Below, piece after piece: positions 1 through 5,459 of a stretch of 5,929 nucleotides of DNA. Below the pieces are notes generated by a model. The model made no database searches, was not told where the DNA came from, and saw only the letters and a list, made by a program, of their open reading frames with translations. The position numbers were made by a program, and so were the translations under genes. Each line of letters opens with the position of its first letter. The first letter of the stretch is position 1. This DNA is from Lachnospiraceae bacterium (GTDB taxonomy: Bacteria > Bacillota > Clostridia > Lachnospirales > Lachnospiraceae): contig DNJM01000087.1 in assembly GCA_003489085.1 (NCBI GenBank), positions 20,163 through 26,091 on the forward strand, written 5' to 3'.

Positions 1-1076
1 AAGAATGCAGCCAGCTTCATATTAAAGCCGGAAAACGCGCTATGGATCTGGGCGAAAGCTATATTTTTTCATGCCATGCTAATCTGAATCATATTGTATT
101 TCCTCTCATCAATAAAAATACGCTGTTTGGCTCTATTCTGGTAGGCCCGTTTTTAATGGAGGAACCTGACTCCCTGTTAATTTCAGATTTGGCTGACAAT
201 TATCATATTCCTCTGGATTCTCTTCTGGAACTCTATGATGAAACCCATTCCCTTCCTGTCATATTGCCGTCGAAGGTTACCCAGATCAGCCGTCTTCTTT
301 ACTATATGTTTTCCAGCCTGGTCTCTGACAGCTACCAGCAATTTATACTTAATCAGGAAAAGCTTTATCAGCAGTCAAGGATCAATGAATCCATTCAGAA
401 TTATAAATCCTGTTCCACCTCTTACAGAATGGAATATCCTTATGACAAAGAAAAGGAACTGATTACCAAAGTCAAAACAGGAAACGCTGCACAGGCAAAA
501 GCGCTTCTCAATGATCTCCTCGGATACGTTTTCTTCGCTGAGGGAAATAATCTGGAAATTATAAAGCTGCGCGCGATTGAGCTATGTTCTTTACTGTCCC
601 GCGCTGCGATTGAGGGCGGTGCCACCAATGATATTATTTTGAAGATGAACAATCACTTTCTGAAAGGCCTGCAGAACATCCAGGATCTGGATGAACTCTG
701 CTACAGACTACAGGAAACTCTGGAGGCATTTACAGAGAATATGTTTGATTACATTCCTGGAAAGAACCATGATATGATCAAAAAGGCCATTTCCTATATT
801 TCAAAAAATTTTTCCAGAAATCTGACACTGGAAGAAGTGGCTGAGCAGGTTCATTTGAATCCGACCTATTTTTCTTCTATTTTTAAGCAGTCCACAGGAT
901 CTTCTTTCAAAGAATATCTGAATATGATTCGGATTGAAGATAGTAAACGCCTTCTTGCCAACACGGATTACAGCATTATAGATATTGCCATAGCCACCGG
1001 TTTTGAAGATCAAAGCTATTTTTCCCGGGTTTTTAAAAAATATACGGGACTTACTCCCCGTCAATACCGTCAATAA
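1..1076 (+). CDS. AraC-family transcriptional regulator with PocR-like sensor domain (5' end missing)
   Basis: The frame is open from base 3, 13 codons before the first ATG at 42, so the gene starts outside the window; 357 codons and a TAA are visible. The N-terminal part (a Cys-containing stretch, then GESYIFSCHANLNHIVFPL and a GSILVGPF strand) resembles the PocR sensory domain. The ATG at 42 lies inside that domain and is not the true start. A helical middle follows, with AAIEGG near its centre, as seen in related AraC regulators. The last 100 or so residues form a two-helix-turn-helix AraC DNA-binding domain, with NLTLEEVAEQVHLNPTYFSS as the first HTH region and the signature ending DIAIATGFEDQSYFSRVFKKYTGLTPRQYR. 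PocR domains are predicted in the literature to sense small hydrocarbon derivatives such as diols or alcohols; the ligand here is unknown. The 3' end overlaps the convergent methyltransferase gene by 26 bp, making that gene a plausible target. The DNA-binding assignment is firm; PocR is likely. Confidence 0.9.
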   Translation, partial: ECSQLHIKAGKRAMDLGESYIFSCHANLNHIVFPLINKNTLFGSILVGPFLMEEPDSLLISDLADNYHIPLDSLLELYDETHSLPVILPSKVTQISRLLYYMFSSLVSDSYQQFILNQEKLYQQSRINESIQNYKSCSTSYRMEYPYDKEKELITKVKTGNAAQAKALLNDLLGYVFFAEGNNLEIIKLRAIELCSLLSRAAIEGGATNDIILKMNNHFLKGLQNIQDLDELCYRLQETLEAFTENMFDYIPGKNHDMIKKAISYISKNFSRNLTLEEVAEQVHLNPTYFSSIFKQSTGSSFKEYLNMIRIEDSKRLLANTDYSIIDIAIATGFEDQSYFSRVFKKYTGLTPRQYRQ

Positions 1077-2082
1077 TCAAGGTATAAAACTCTTCCACTG
1101 CTGCAAAGAATGCATCCAGATTTTCGAAAGGCGTCATGGGAGGAATATCACAACCGGAAGCAATCACAAAATTAGGATATTTTGCACATCTTTCCAGCAA
1201 TTTTAGTGTTTCTTCCCGAACCATCGCTGGACTTCCATTTCTTAATACGCCTGCCGGATCAATGTTACCGATTACCATCCGATCTTCAGGAATCACTTTC
1301 AAAGCTTTCTCAATATCAATCGCATTTCCAAAACTGTATAGCTGTGCTCCGATATTTTTTACCTGTTCCATCAAAGGGACCACATTCCCGCAATTATGAT
1401 ACATTACCACAAAACTGTCATCCTCTACAGCTTCACAGATTTGATTTACATATGGTGTTGAAAATTCTTCTAACAGACCAGGCGAAAGCAGGCCTGCTGC
1501 CGGTTCAGCTATAACAACACCCTCTGCTCCGGCTTCTTTCAATGCTTTCGCATACCTGCACAAAAACTCTGTTGCTTTTTCCAGAACTGTCTCCACAATT
1601 TCAGGCTCTTCATAACATAAAATCATAATCTCTGTCATATCCAGCAGACGGCCTGCTAAAGAATACGGTCCAATCATTCCTGCAAATACCGGGCGGTCAG
1701 TAATCATCCCGCATGCTTTTCTGATTCCCTTTACACATTCACCGGTACGTCCGTCACCCACTTCCGGAACTCTCAATGCCTCTGCTTCCTCTTCATCATG
1801 CACAATTGCACCAGCGACAGTCGGAACTTCATCCTGGCTATAATGTACATGACTGCCAAAAGCTTCCGCTTCCACTGACAGATCCATCAGGCTTACCGCT
1901 ATCCCCATATCATATTTCTCTGCAATACTTGCCATACATTGTGCCTGCAAATTCCCATCTTTTACCAATTCTTCTACAGTCACTCCGATCATTCTGGCCC
2001 CCGGAAATGATAAGAACGGCATGGCCTTTTTTCTTCTTTGCACAAGGATCTCTTCCTTCCACATTTTCATATTTCTTTTCAT
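1051..2082 (-). CDS. MtaA/CmuA-type methyltransferase, uroporphyrinogen decarboxylase superfamily
   Basis: This is a 343-residue, full-length TIM-barrel protein of the URO-D superfamily. It is closer to the methylcobamide:thiol methyltransferases (MtaA, MtbA, CmuA) than to HemE. The HxC...C zinc-ligand pattern of that group is present as His229, Cys231 (YHNCGN) and Cys311 (ASGCDIPP). Other family stretches are DLSVEAEAFG near residue 68 and GNIDPAGVLRNGSP near 272. MtaA-type enzymes take a methyl group from a corrinoid protein and pass it to coenzyme M in archaea, or to tetrahydrofolate in acetogens such as Moorella. In a Clostridia-like host, tetrahydrofolate is the more likely acceptor (inference). 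It is a cytoplasmic protein with no signal peptide. The start at 2082 is chosen because AGGAGAG lies about 7 nt upstream; Met5 and Met7 are alternatives. The gene stands alone: the clpB terminator lies upstream, and its 3' end overlaps the convergent regulator gene. No corrinoid protein or substrate methyltransferase is visible, so substrate and partner are unknown. Confidence 0.85.
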   Translation of the reverse strand: MKRNMKMWKEEILVQRRKKAMPFLSFPGARMIGVTVEELVKDGNLQAQCMASIAEKYDMGIAVSLMDLSVEAEAFGSHVHYSQDEVPTVAGAIVHDEEEAEALRVPEVGDGRTGECVKGIRKACGMITDRPVFAGMIGPYSLAGRLLDMTEIMILCYEEPEIVETVLEKATEFLCRYAKALKEAGAEGVVIAEPAAGLLSPGLLEEFSTPYVNQICEAVEDDSFVVMYHNCGNVVPLMEQVKNIGAQLYSFGNAIDIEKALKVIPEDRMVIGNIDPAGVLRNGSPAMVREETLKLLERCAKYPNFVIASGCDIPPMTPFENLDAFFAAVEEFYTLIIDGIDGE

Positions 2083-2161
2083 AGCAACTCTCTCCTGCTT
2101 TTGTTCTTTTCATTATGATATTTCATTTCTACATTTTATTTTAGGATTATTTTAAGATTAT

Positions 2162-2176
2162 CTGTAATAATTACAG
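2162..2176. promoter_or_regulatory. Perfect 7-1-7 palindrome, possible operator of the methyltransferase gene
   Basis: CTGTAAT-A-ATTACAG is a perfect 7-bp inverted repeat with a one-base centre, ending 80 bp before the methyltransferase start codon. Its geometry resembles Fur-family boxes: 10 of the 14 arm bases agree with the PerR consensus TTATAATNATTATAA. On the minus strand, CTGTAA inside the palindrome is spaced 16 bp from TAAAAT (2149-2154), a weak -35/-10 pair, so a bound protein could block the promoter. The repeat is seen directly. The regulator is inference, and the PocR-AraC protein or a Fur/PerR-type repressor are both possible. It could also be chance in an A+T-rich spacer. Confidence 0.35.
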
Positions 2177-2189
2177 TTCTTTTTTGTAT

Positions 2190-2238
2190 AAAAACAGAGC
2201 GCTGCAAAACAGATAATTGCACATCTATTTTGCAGCGC
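2190..2238 (-). terminator. Rho-independent terminator of clpB
   Basis: Arms 2199-2214 and 2223-2238 form a 16-bp stem with an 8-nt loop, ending 12 nt after the clpB stop codon. The single non-Watson-Crick pair (2210/2227) is a G-U wobble in minus-strand RNA but a C-A mismatch in plus-strand RNA. A T tract (TCTGTTTTT) follows the stem only in the minus-strand direction. Both points fix the orientation. It separates clpB from the methyltransferase gene downstream in the same direction, so that gene needs its own promoter. Confidence 0.88.
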
Positions 2239-2250
2239 CCTCTGCCTCTA

Positions 2251-4854
2251 TTATTCTACGATCGACCCGGTGACTCTAAGTCCCGCTTCCAGCTTCCCAT
2301 TTACTACATCCAGCTCAATGACATCACCGCTTCCCACATTTCCCTGCAGAATCAGCTTCGCAGCCAGCGTCTCCACATATTTCTGCAGATACCGCTTTAA
2401 CGGTCTCGCACCGTATGTGGGATCATATCCGCCTTCGATGATAAAATCTTTTGCTGCCGGAGTCAGTGCAATGGAAATCTCCTTGTCCTGCAGACGCTTG
2501 TTGACATCTGCCACCATCAGATCTACGATTGCTCCGATATTTTCCTTTGTCAACGGCTTAAACATAATGATCTCATCCAGACGATTCAGGAATTCCGGCC
2601 GGAAATGCGCCCGCAGCTCCTGCATTACCATCTGCTGGTTTTCTTCACGGATTTCTCCATTCTCTTCAATACCCTCCAGCAGATAGGAAGAGCCGATATT
2701 GGAGGTCATGATCAGAATCGTATTCTTAAAGTCCACGGTTCTGCCCTGAGAATCCGTGATCCGCCCGTCATCAAGTACCTGAAGCAATACGTTAAACACA
2801 TCCGGATGAGCCTTTTCCACCTCATCAAACAGAACCACAGAATATGGTTTTCTTCTGACTGCTTCCGTCAGCTGACCGCCTTCATCATAGCCGACATATC
2901 CCGGAGGCGCTCCGATCAGACGGGATACGGAGTATTTCTCCATATATTCACTCATATCAATCCGCACCATATTGCTTTCATCATCGAACAGACTCTCTGC
3001 CAATGCCTTTGCAAGCTCTGTCTTACCGACACCGGTCGGGCCCAGGAACAGGAACGAGCCAATCGGCTTCGTCGGATCCTTGATTCCTGCTTTGGAACGG
3101 ATGATTGCCTCCGTTACCTTGGTCACACCCTCATCCTGTCCGATGACACGTCTGTGCAATTCATCATCCAGGTGCAGTGTTTTTGTCCGTTCACTTTCAT
3201 TCAGCTTGGTAACCGGGATACCTGTCCATCTGGAAATGATTCTGGCAATCTCATTATCGGTTACACTTTCATGTACCAATCGTAAATCTTTTTCTTTCAT
3301 ATGAGACTCTTCCATTTCCAGCTGTTTCTGCATCTGCGGTAATTTCCCATATTGCAGCTCCGCTGCTTTTTCCAGATCATAGGATCTCTGCGCTTTCTGG
3401 ATCTCATTATTGATCTGCTCGATCTCCTCCCGGATCTTCTGTACCCGTTCTACAGACTGCTTTTCATTATCCCACTGAGCCTTCTTCTTTGCGAATTCAT
3501 CTCTGTGCTCCGCCAGCTCCTGCTGCAAATGCTCCAGACGTTCCTTGCTCAGGCGGTCTTCTTCTTTCTTCAAAGCGGCCTCTTCAATCTCCATCTGCAT
3601 AATCTTTCTCTGCAGCTCATCCATTTCTGAAGGCATTGAGTCCAGCTCTGTTTTAATCAAAGCACAGGCTTCATCAACCAGGTCAATCGCTTTATCCGGC
3701 AAAAAACGATCCGAAATATACCGATTGGAAAGTGTTGCTGCCGCTACCAGTGCTCCGTCTGTAATCTTCACACCATGGAATACCTCATAGCGCTCCTTTA
3801 AACCACGCAGAATGGAAATGGCATCTTCAACTGTCGGCTCATCCACCAATACCGGTTGGAAACGCCGTTCCAAGGCAGCATCCTTTTCAATATATTTGCG
3901 GTATTCATCCAGTGTCGTTGCACCGATACAGTGCAGTTCCCCTCTGGCCAGCATTGGCTTTAGCATATTTCCTGCATCCATGGAGCCTTCCGTTTTACCG
4001 GCTCCGACGATCGTATGCAGCTCATCGATAAAGAGGATAATTCTGCCGTCACTATTTTTTACTTCTTCCAAAACTGCTTTCAGACGCTCTTCAAATTCAC
4101 CTCTGTATTTGGCTCCTGCCACCAGCGCGCCCATGTCCAGTGCAAATATTGTCTTGTCCTTTAGTCCTTCCGGCACGTCTCCCCGGACGATCCGCTGTGC
4201 CAATCCTTCTACGGCTGCCGTCTTACCAACACCAGGTTCTCCGATCAGAACCGGGTTATTCTTCGTCTTCCGGGACAGAATCCGGATCACATTCCGAATC
4301 TCCGCATCCCGGCCAATCACCGGATCCAGCTTTTGCTCTCTGGCACGCTCTACCAGATCAGTACCATACTTTGCAAGCGCCTCGTAAGTTGCCTCCGGAT
4401 TATCACTAGTCACTTTTTGATTGCCTCTGACACCGGACAGGGCCTGCAGGAAGGTCTCTCTGTTGATTCCGAATTCCCGGAAGATCACCTTGATTTCCGG
4501 ACCCGGATGCCGCATCAGAGAAAGGAAAATATGCTCTACCGATACATATTCATCCCCCATCTGCTTCGCCACATCCTCCGCACTGACCAGAGCTTTGTTC
4601 AGATACTGGCCAATATACGGACTGCCTCCGCTCACCTTTGTCCTGCCATTCAGCATCTGCTCCACGCGGTTTTCAAAATATTCCTTCTGTATCTCCATCT
4701 TTTCGATCAGCTTCGCGATCAGGCTGTCCTCCTGATGAAGCAGCGCATACAGCAGATGCTCCTGCTCGATCTCCTGATTGCCAAACTGATAAGCGACCTT
4801 CTCCAGATTCTGGACCGCTTCCATGGACTTCTGCGTAAATTTACTGATATTCAT
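2251..4854 (-). CDS. clpB: ClpB chaperone, AAA+ protein disaggregase
   Basis: An intact 867-residue ClpB, the usual length for the family. It is a cytoplasmic hexameric AAA+ machine that threads aggregated proteins through its pore, working with DnaK/DnaJ/GrpE. Domains in order: Clp-N repeats (about 1-145); NBD1 with Walker A GEPGVGKT at 205-212, pore loop KYRG at 249-252, Walker B ILFIDE at 273-278 and arginine fingers R330-R331; the long charged coiled-coil middle domain typical of ClpB (about 405-525); NBD2 with Walker A GPTGVGKT at 605-612, pore loop GYVGY at 652-656, Walker B VVLFDE at 673-678, sensor-1 N719 and sensor-2 GAR at 815-817. The middle domain and the lack of a ClpP-docking IGF/L loop between Walker motifs exclude ClpA/ClpC. 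The start at 4854 is set by GGGAGGT about 6 nt upstream and by the family N-terminus MNISKFTQKS. An in-frame ATG at 4923 lacks both. It has its own promoter, a CIRCE-like operator and a terminator, so it is probably monocistronic. No key residue is missing. Confidence 0.98.
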   Translation of the reverse strand: MNISKFTQKSMEAVQNLEKVAYQFGNQEIEQEHLLYALLHQEDSLIAKLIEKMEIQKEYFENRVEQMLNGRTKVSGGSPYIGQYLNKALVSAEDVAKQMGDEYVSVEHIFLSLMRHPGPEIKVIFREFGINRETFLQALSGVRGNQKVTSDNPEATYEALAKYGTDLVERAREQKLDPVIGRDAEIRNVIRILSRKTKNNPVLIGEPGVGKTAAVEGLAQRIVRGDVPEGLKDKTIFALDMGALVAGAKYRGEFEERLKAVLEEVKNSDGRIILFIDELHTIVGAGKTEGSMDAGNMLKPMLARGELHCIGATTLDEYRKYIEKDAALERRFQPVLVDEPTVEDAISILRGLKERYEVFHGVKITDGALVAAATLSNRYISDRFLPDKAIDLVDEACALIKTELDSMPSEMDELQRKIMQMEIEEAALKKEEDRLSKERLEHLQQELAEHRDEFAKKKAQWDNEKQSVERVQKIREEIEQINNEIQKAQRSYDLEKAAELQYGKLPQMQKQLEMEESHMKEKDLRLVHESVTDNEIARIISRWTGIPVTKLNESERTKTLHLDDELHRRVIGQDEGVTKVTEAIIRSKAGIKDPTKPIGSFLFLGPTGVGKTELAKALAESLFDDESNMVRIDMSEYMEKYSVSRLIGAPPGYVGYDEGGQLTEAVRRKPYSVVLFDEVEKAHPDVFNVLLQVLDDGRITDSQGRTVDFKNTILIMTSNIGSSYLLEGIEENGEIREENQQMVMQELRAHFRPEFLNRLDEIIMFKPLTKENIGAIVDLMVADVNKRLQDKEISIALTPAAKDFIIEGGYDPTYGARPLKRYLQKYVETLAAKLILQGNVGSGDVIELDVVNGKLEAGLRVTGSIVE

Positions 4855-4967
4855 AAACACACCTCCCTGATGACCTGCACTGCTGCGGAACCGGACAACC
4901 CATATTTTAAAGACGCCCGGCATCCTGCGGTGCCTGGTATGTGTAAGCTTTTCCTTGTGCTAGTGGA

Positions 4968-4996
4968 ACTATAACACTATTTGTTAGCCGCGTCAA
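4968..4996 (-). promoter_or_regulatory. Sigma-A-type promoter of clpB
   Basis: On the minus strand, TTGACG (4991-4996) and TATAGT (4968-4973) are separated by exactly 17 bp. Each hexamer differs from the consensus by one base. Transcription would begin near 4961, giving a 5' untranslated region of roughly 105 nt before the clpB ATG. The -35 hexamer lies inside the CIRCE-like element, so repressor binding would occlude RNA polymerase. Confidence 0.75.
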
Positions 4997-5010
4997 GAGG
5001 TGAGTGCTAA
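4984..5010 (-). promoter_or_regulatory. CIRCE-like operator (HrcA site), one half degenerate
   Basis: Read on the minus strand, TTAGCACTC is followed by 9 bases and then CGCGGCTAA. The first half matches the CIRCE consensus (TTAGCACTC-N9-GAGTGCTAA) in all nine bases and the spacer is exactly nine. The second half keeps only GCTAA, five of nine. HrcA binds CIRCE and represses heat-shock genes until misfolded protein titrates GroEL. Its overlap with the clpB -35 box fits a repressor site. The four mismatches suggest weaker or looser control. No CtsR-type tandem GGTCAAA heptads are seen. Confidence 0.65.
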
Positions 5011-5144
5011 TTTTTTAATATTTTGGGGGGTGCCTGAAGATTTTCTCAAACACCGTACGGAAAAACAGCTGTGAGAAATAAGCAGAAGGAAAATTGAGGC
5101 ATACAGGCTTCAATCAATTTGCCGGCAGAGTAGTGAACTTTCCC
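5011..5144. other. Intergenic spacer with two small inverted repeats, no gene seen
   Basis: No convincing ORF with a ribosome-binding site lies here. Two dyads are visible. The first is TTTCTCA (5042-5048) with TGAGAAA (5072-5078), whose 23-nt loop holds the palindromes CCGTACGG and CAGCTG. The second is ATTGAGGC (5093-5100) with GCTTCAAT (5107-5114), an 8-bp stem with a 6-nt loop and one G-U pair in plus-strand RNA. Neither is followed by a T tract, so they are not obvious terminators. They sit upstream of the promoter at 5145-5173 and could be regulator sites, but nothing identifies a protein. Confidence 0.35.
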
Positions 5145-5173
5145 TTGAGTCCCAACCCAAAATCAGATATACT
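5145..5173 (+). promoter_or_regulatory. Predicted sigma-A-type promoter for the leader and ABC ATPase gene
   Basis: TTGAGT (5145-5150) and TATACT (5168-5173) are spaced by exactly 17 bp, with four of six and five of six bases matching consensus. Transcription would start near 5180 and run toward the ABC ATPase gene. The resulting untranslated leader, about 280 nt, is unusually long for an ordinary gene. The hexamers are seen directly; activity is inferred. Confidence 0.5.
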
Positions 5174-5414
5174 ATGTAAAACTTGTGTGCTGTCTCATTC
5201 CTATCCGGCTAAATTCCGCAGCATGATTTTTCATTAGCAAGACGGCCGGGTGAGACGATGCGGTGATATCGTCAATCAAAGTCAACGCTGTCCTATAAGA
5301 AATCAGCCAAGGAGGTTTGTTTGAATATGATTCAGACAGTACACGAATTCCGCCATGCACAAAATATGAAAAGGCAGCCCACACAGACTTGTATGATAAG
5401 GGATGCATTTTCAT
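5172..5414 (-). CDS. Hypothetical 80-residue ORF opposite the leader, doubtful
   Basis: The minus-strand ORF from the ATG at 5414 encodes 80 residues starting MKMHPLSYKS. AGGTGG lies 7 nt upstream as a fair ribosome-binding site, and the ORF stops at TAG 5172-5174. A longer version from TTG at 5459 has no ribosome-binding site. I recognise no domain, signal peptide or membrane segment; the product is mixed polar and aromatic with several His residues. It lies exactly opposite the predicted plus-strand leader, and its ribosome-binding site is one arm of the long inverted repeat there, so the site may only mirror the plus-strand AAGGAGG. Its stop codon overlaps the -10 box of the plus-strand promoter. 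Either this small gene or the plus-strand leader could be real; evidence for both is weak. Another possibility is a remnant of a repeated element. Confidence 0.25.
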   Translation of the reverse strand: MKMHPLSYKSVWAAFSYFVHGGIRVLSESYSNKPPWLISYRTALTLIDDITASSHPAVLLMKNHAAEFSRIGMRQHTSFT

Positions 5415-5459
5415 ATACAAACCACCTGCTCTGCTGAGCAGATAAAGGAGAGCTATCAA
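5180..5459 (+). promoter_or_regulatory. Long, potentially structured 5' leader of the ABC ATPase gene; class unknown
   Basis: Four stems can be drawn by eye in plus-strand RNA. (1) GTCTCA/TGAGAC (5192-5197/5251-5256), continued inward by CCGGCT/GGCCGG (5205-5210/5244-5249). (2) GACGAT/ATCGTC (5254-5259/5268-5273), which overlaps stem 1 by three bases and so partly competes with it. (3) A long-range helix, 5310-5330 with 5411-5427: about 16 pairs with one mismatch and a 4-nt bulge. (4) CTGCTC/GAGCAG (5426-5431/5436-5441) with a 4-nt loop, just before the ATPase ribosome-binding site. Stem 3 covers the perfect Shine-Dalgarno AAGGAGG at 5309-5315, which precedes a 36-codon ORF (ATG 5327, TGA 5435-5437). 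No known riboswitch core (cobalamin, SAM, T-box and the like) was recognised, and no terminator with a T tract is present. The leader could be a regulatory RNA, a leader-peptide unit, or part of a dispersed repeat. Confidence 0.35.

Noticed and set aside
42..44. ATG at 42 as the start of the AraC-family gene
   Set aside because: The frame is open to the window edge, the residues before it continue the sensor domain, and no ribosome-binding site is visible.
1000..1050. Rho-independent terminator for the methyltransferase gene, from TCCCG/CGGGA
   Set aside because: The stem is only five pairs with a 16-nt loop, and what follows on the minus strand is A-rich rather than a T tract.
1051..2082. 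Identification as HemE, the haem-pathway uroporphyrinogen decarboxylase
   Set aside because: The HemE N-terminal signature (RxPVWxMRQAGRY-like) is absent, and the HxC...C zinc ligands of the MtaA group are present.
3812..4387. Long plus-strand open frames opposite clpB
   Set aside because: They are antisense shadows of a perfectly conserved ClpB, with no ribosome-binding site or family resemblance.
4855..4923. Upstream in-frame ATG giving a 23-residue longer ClpB
   Set aside because: No ribosome-binding site precedes it, the extra residues do not match ClpB N-termini, and GGGAGGT sits correctly before the ATG at 4854.
4991..5010. CtsR operator at the clpB promoter
   Set aside because: Only one loose match to a GGTCAAA heptad (CGTCAAG) is present and no tandem copy at the required spacing; the CIRCE reading explains the bases better.
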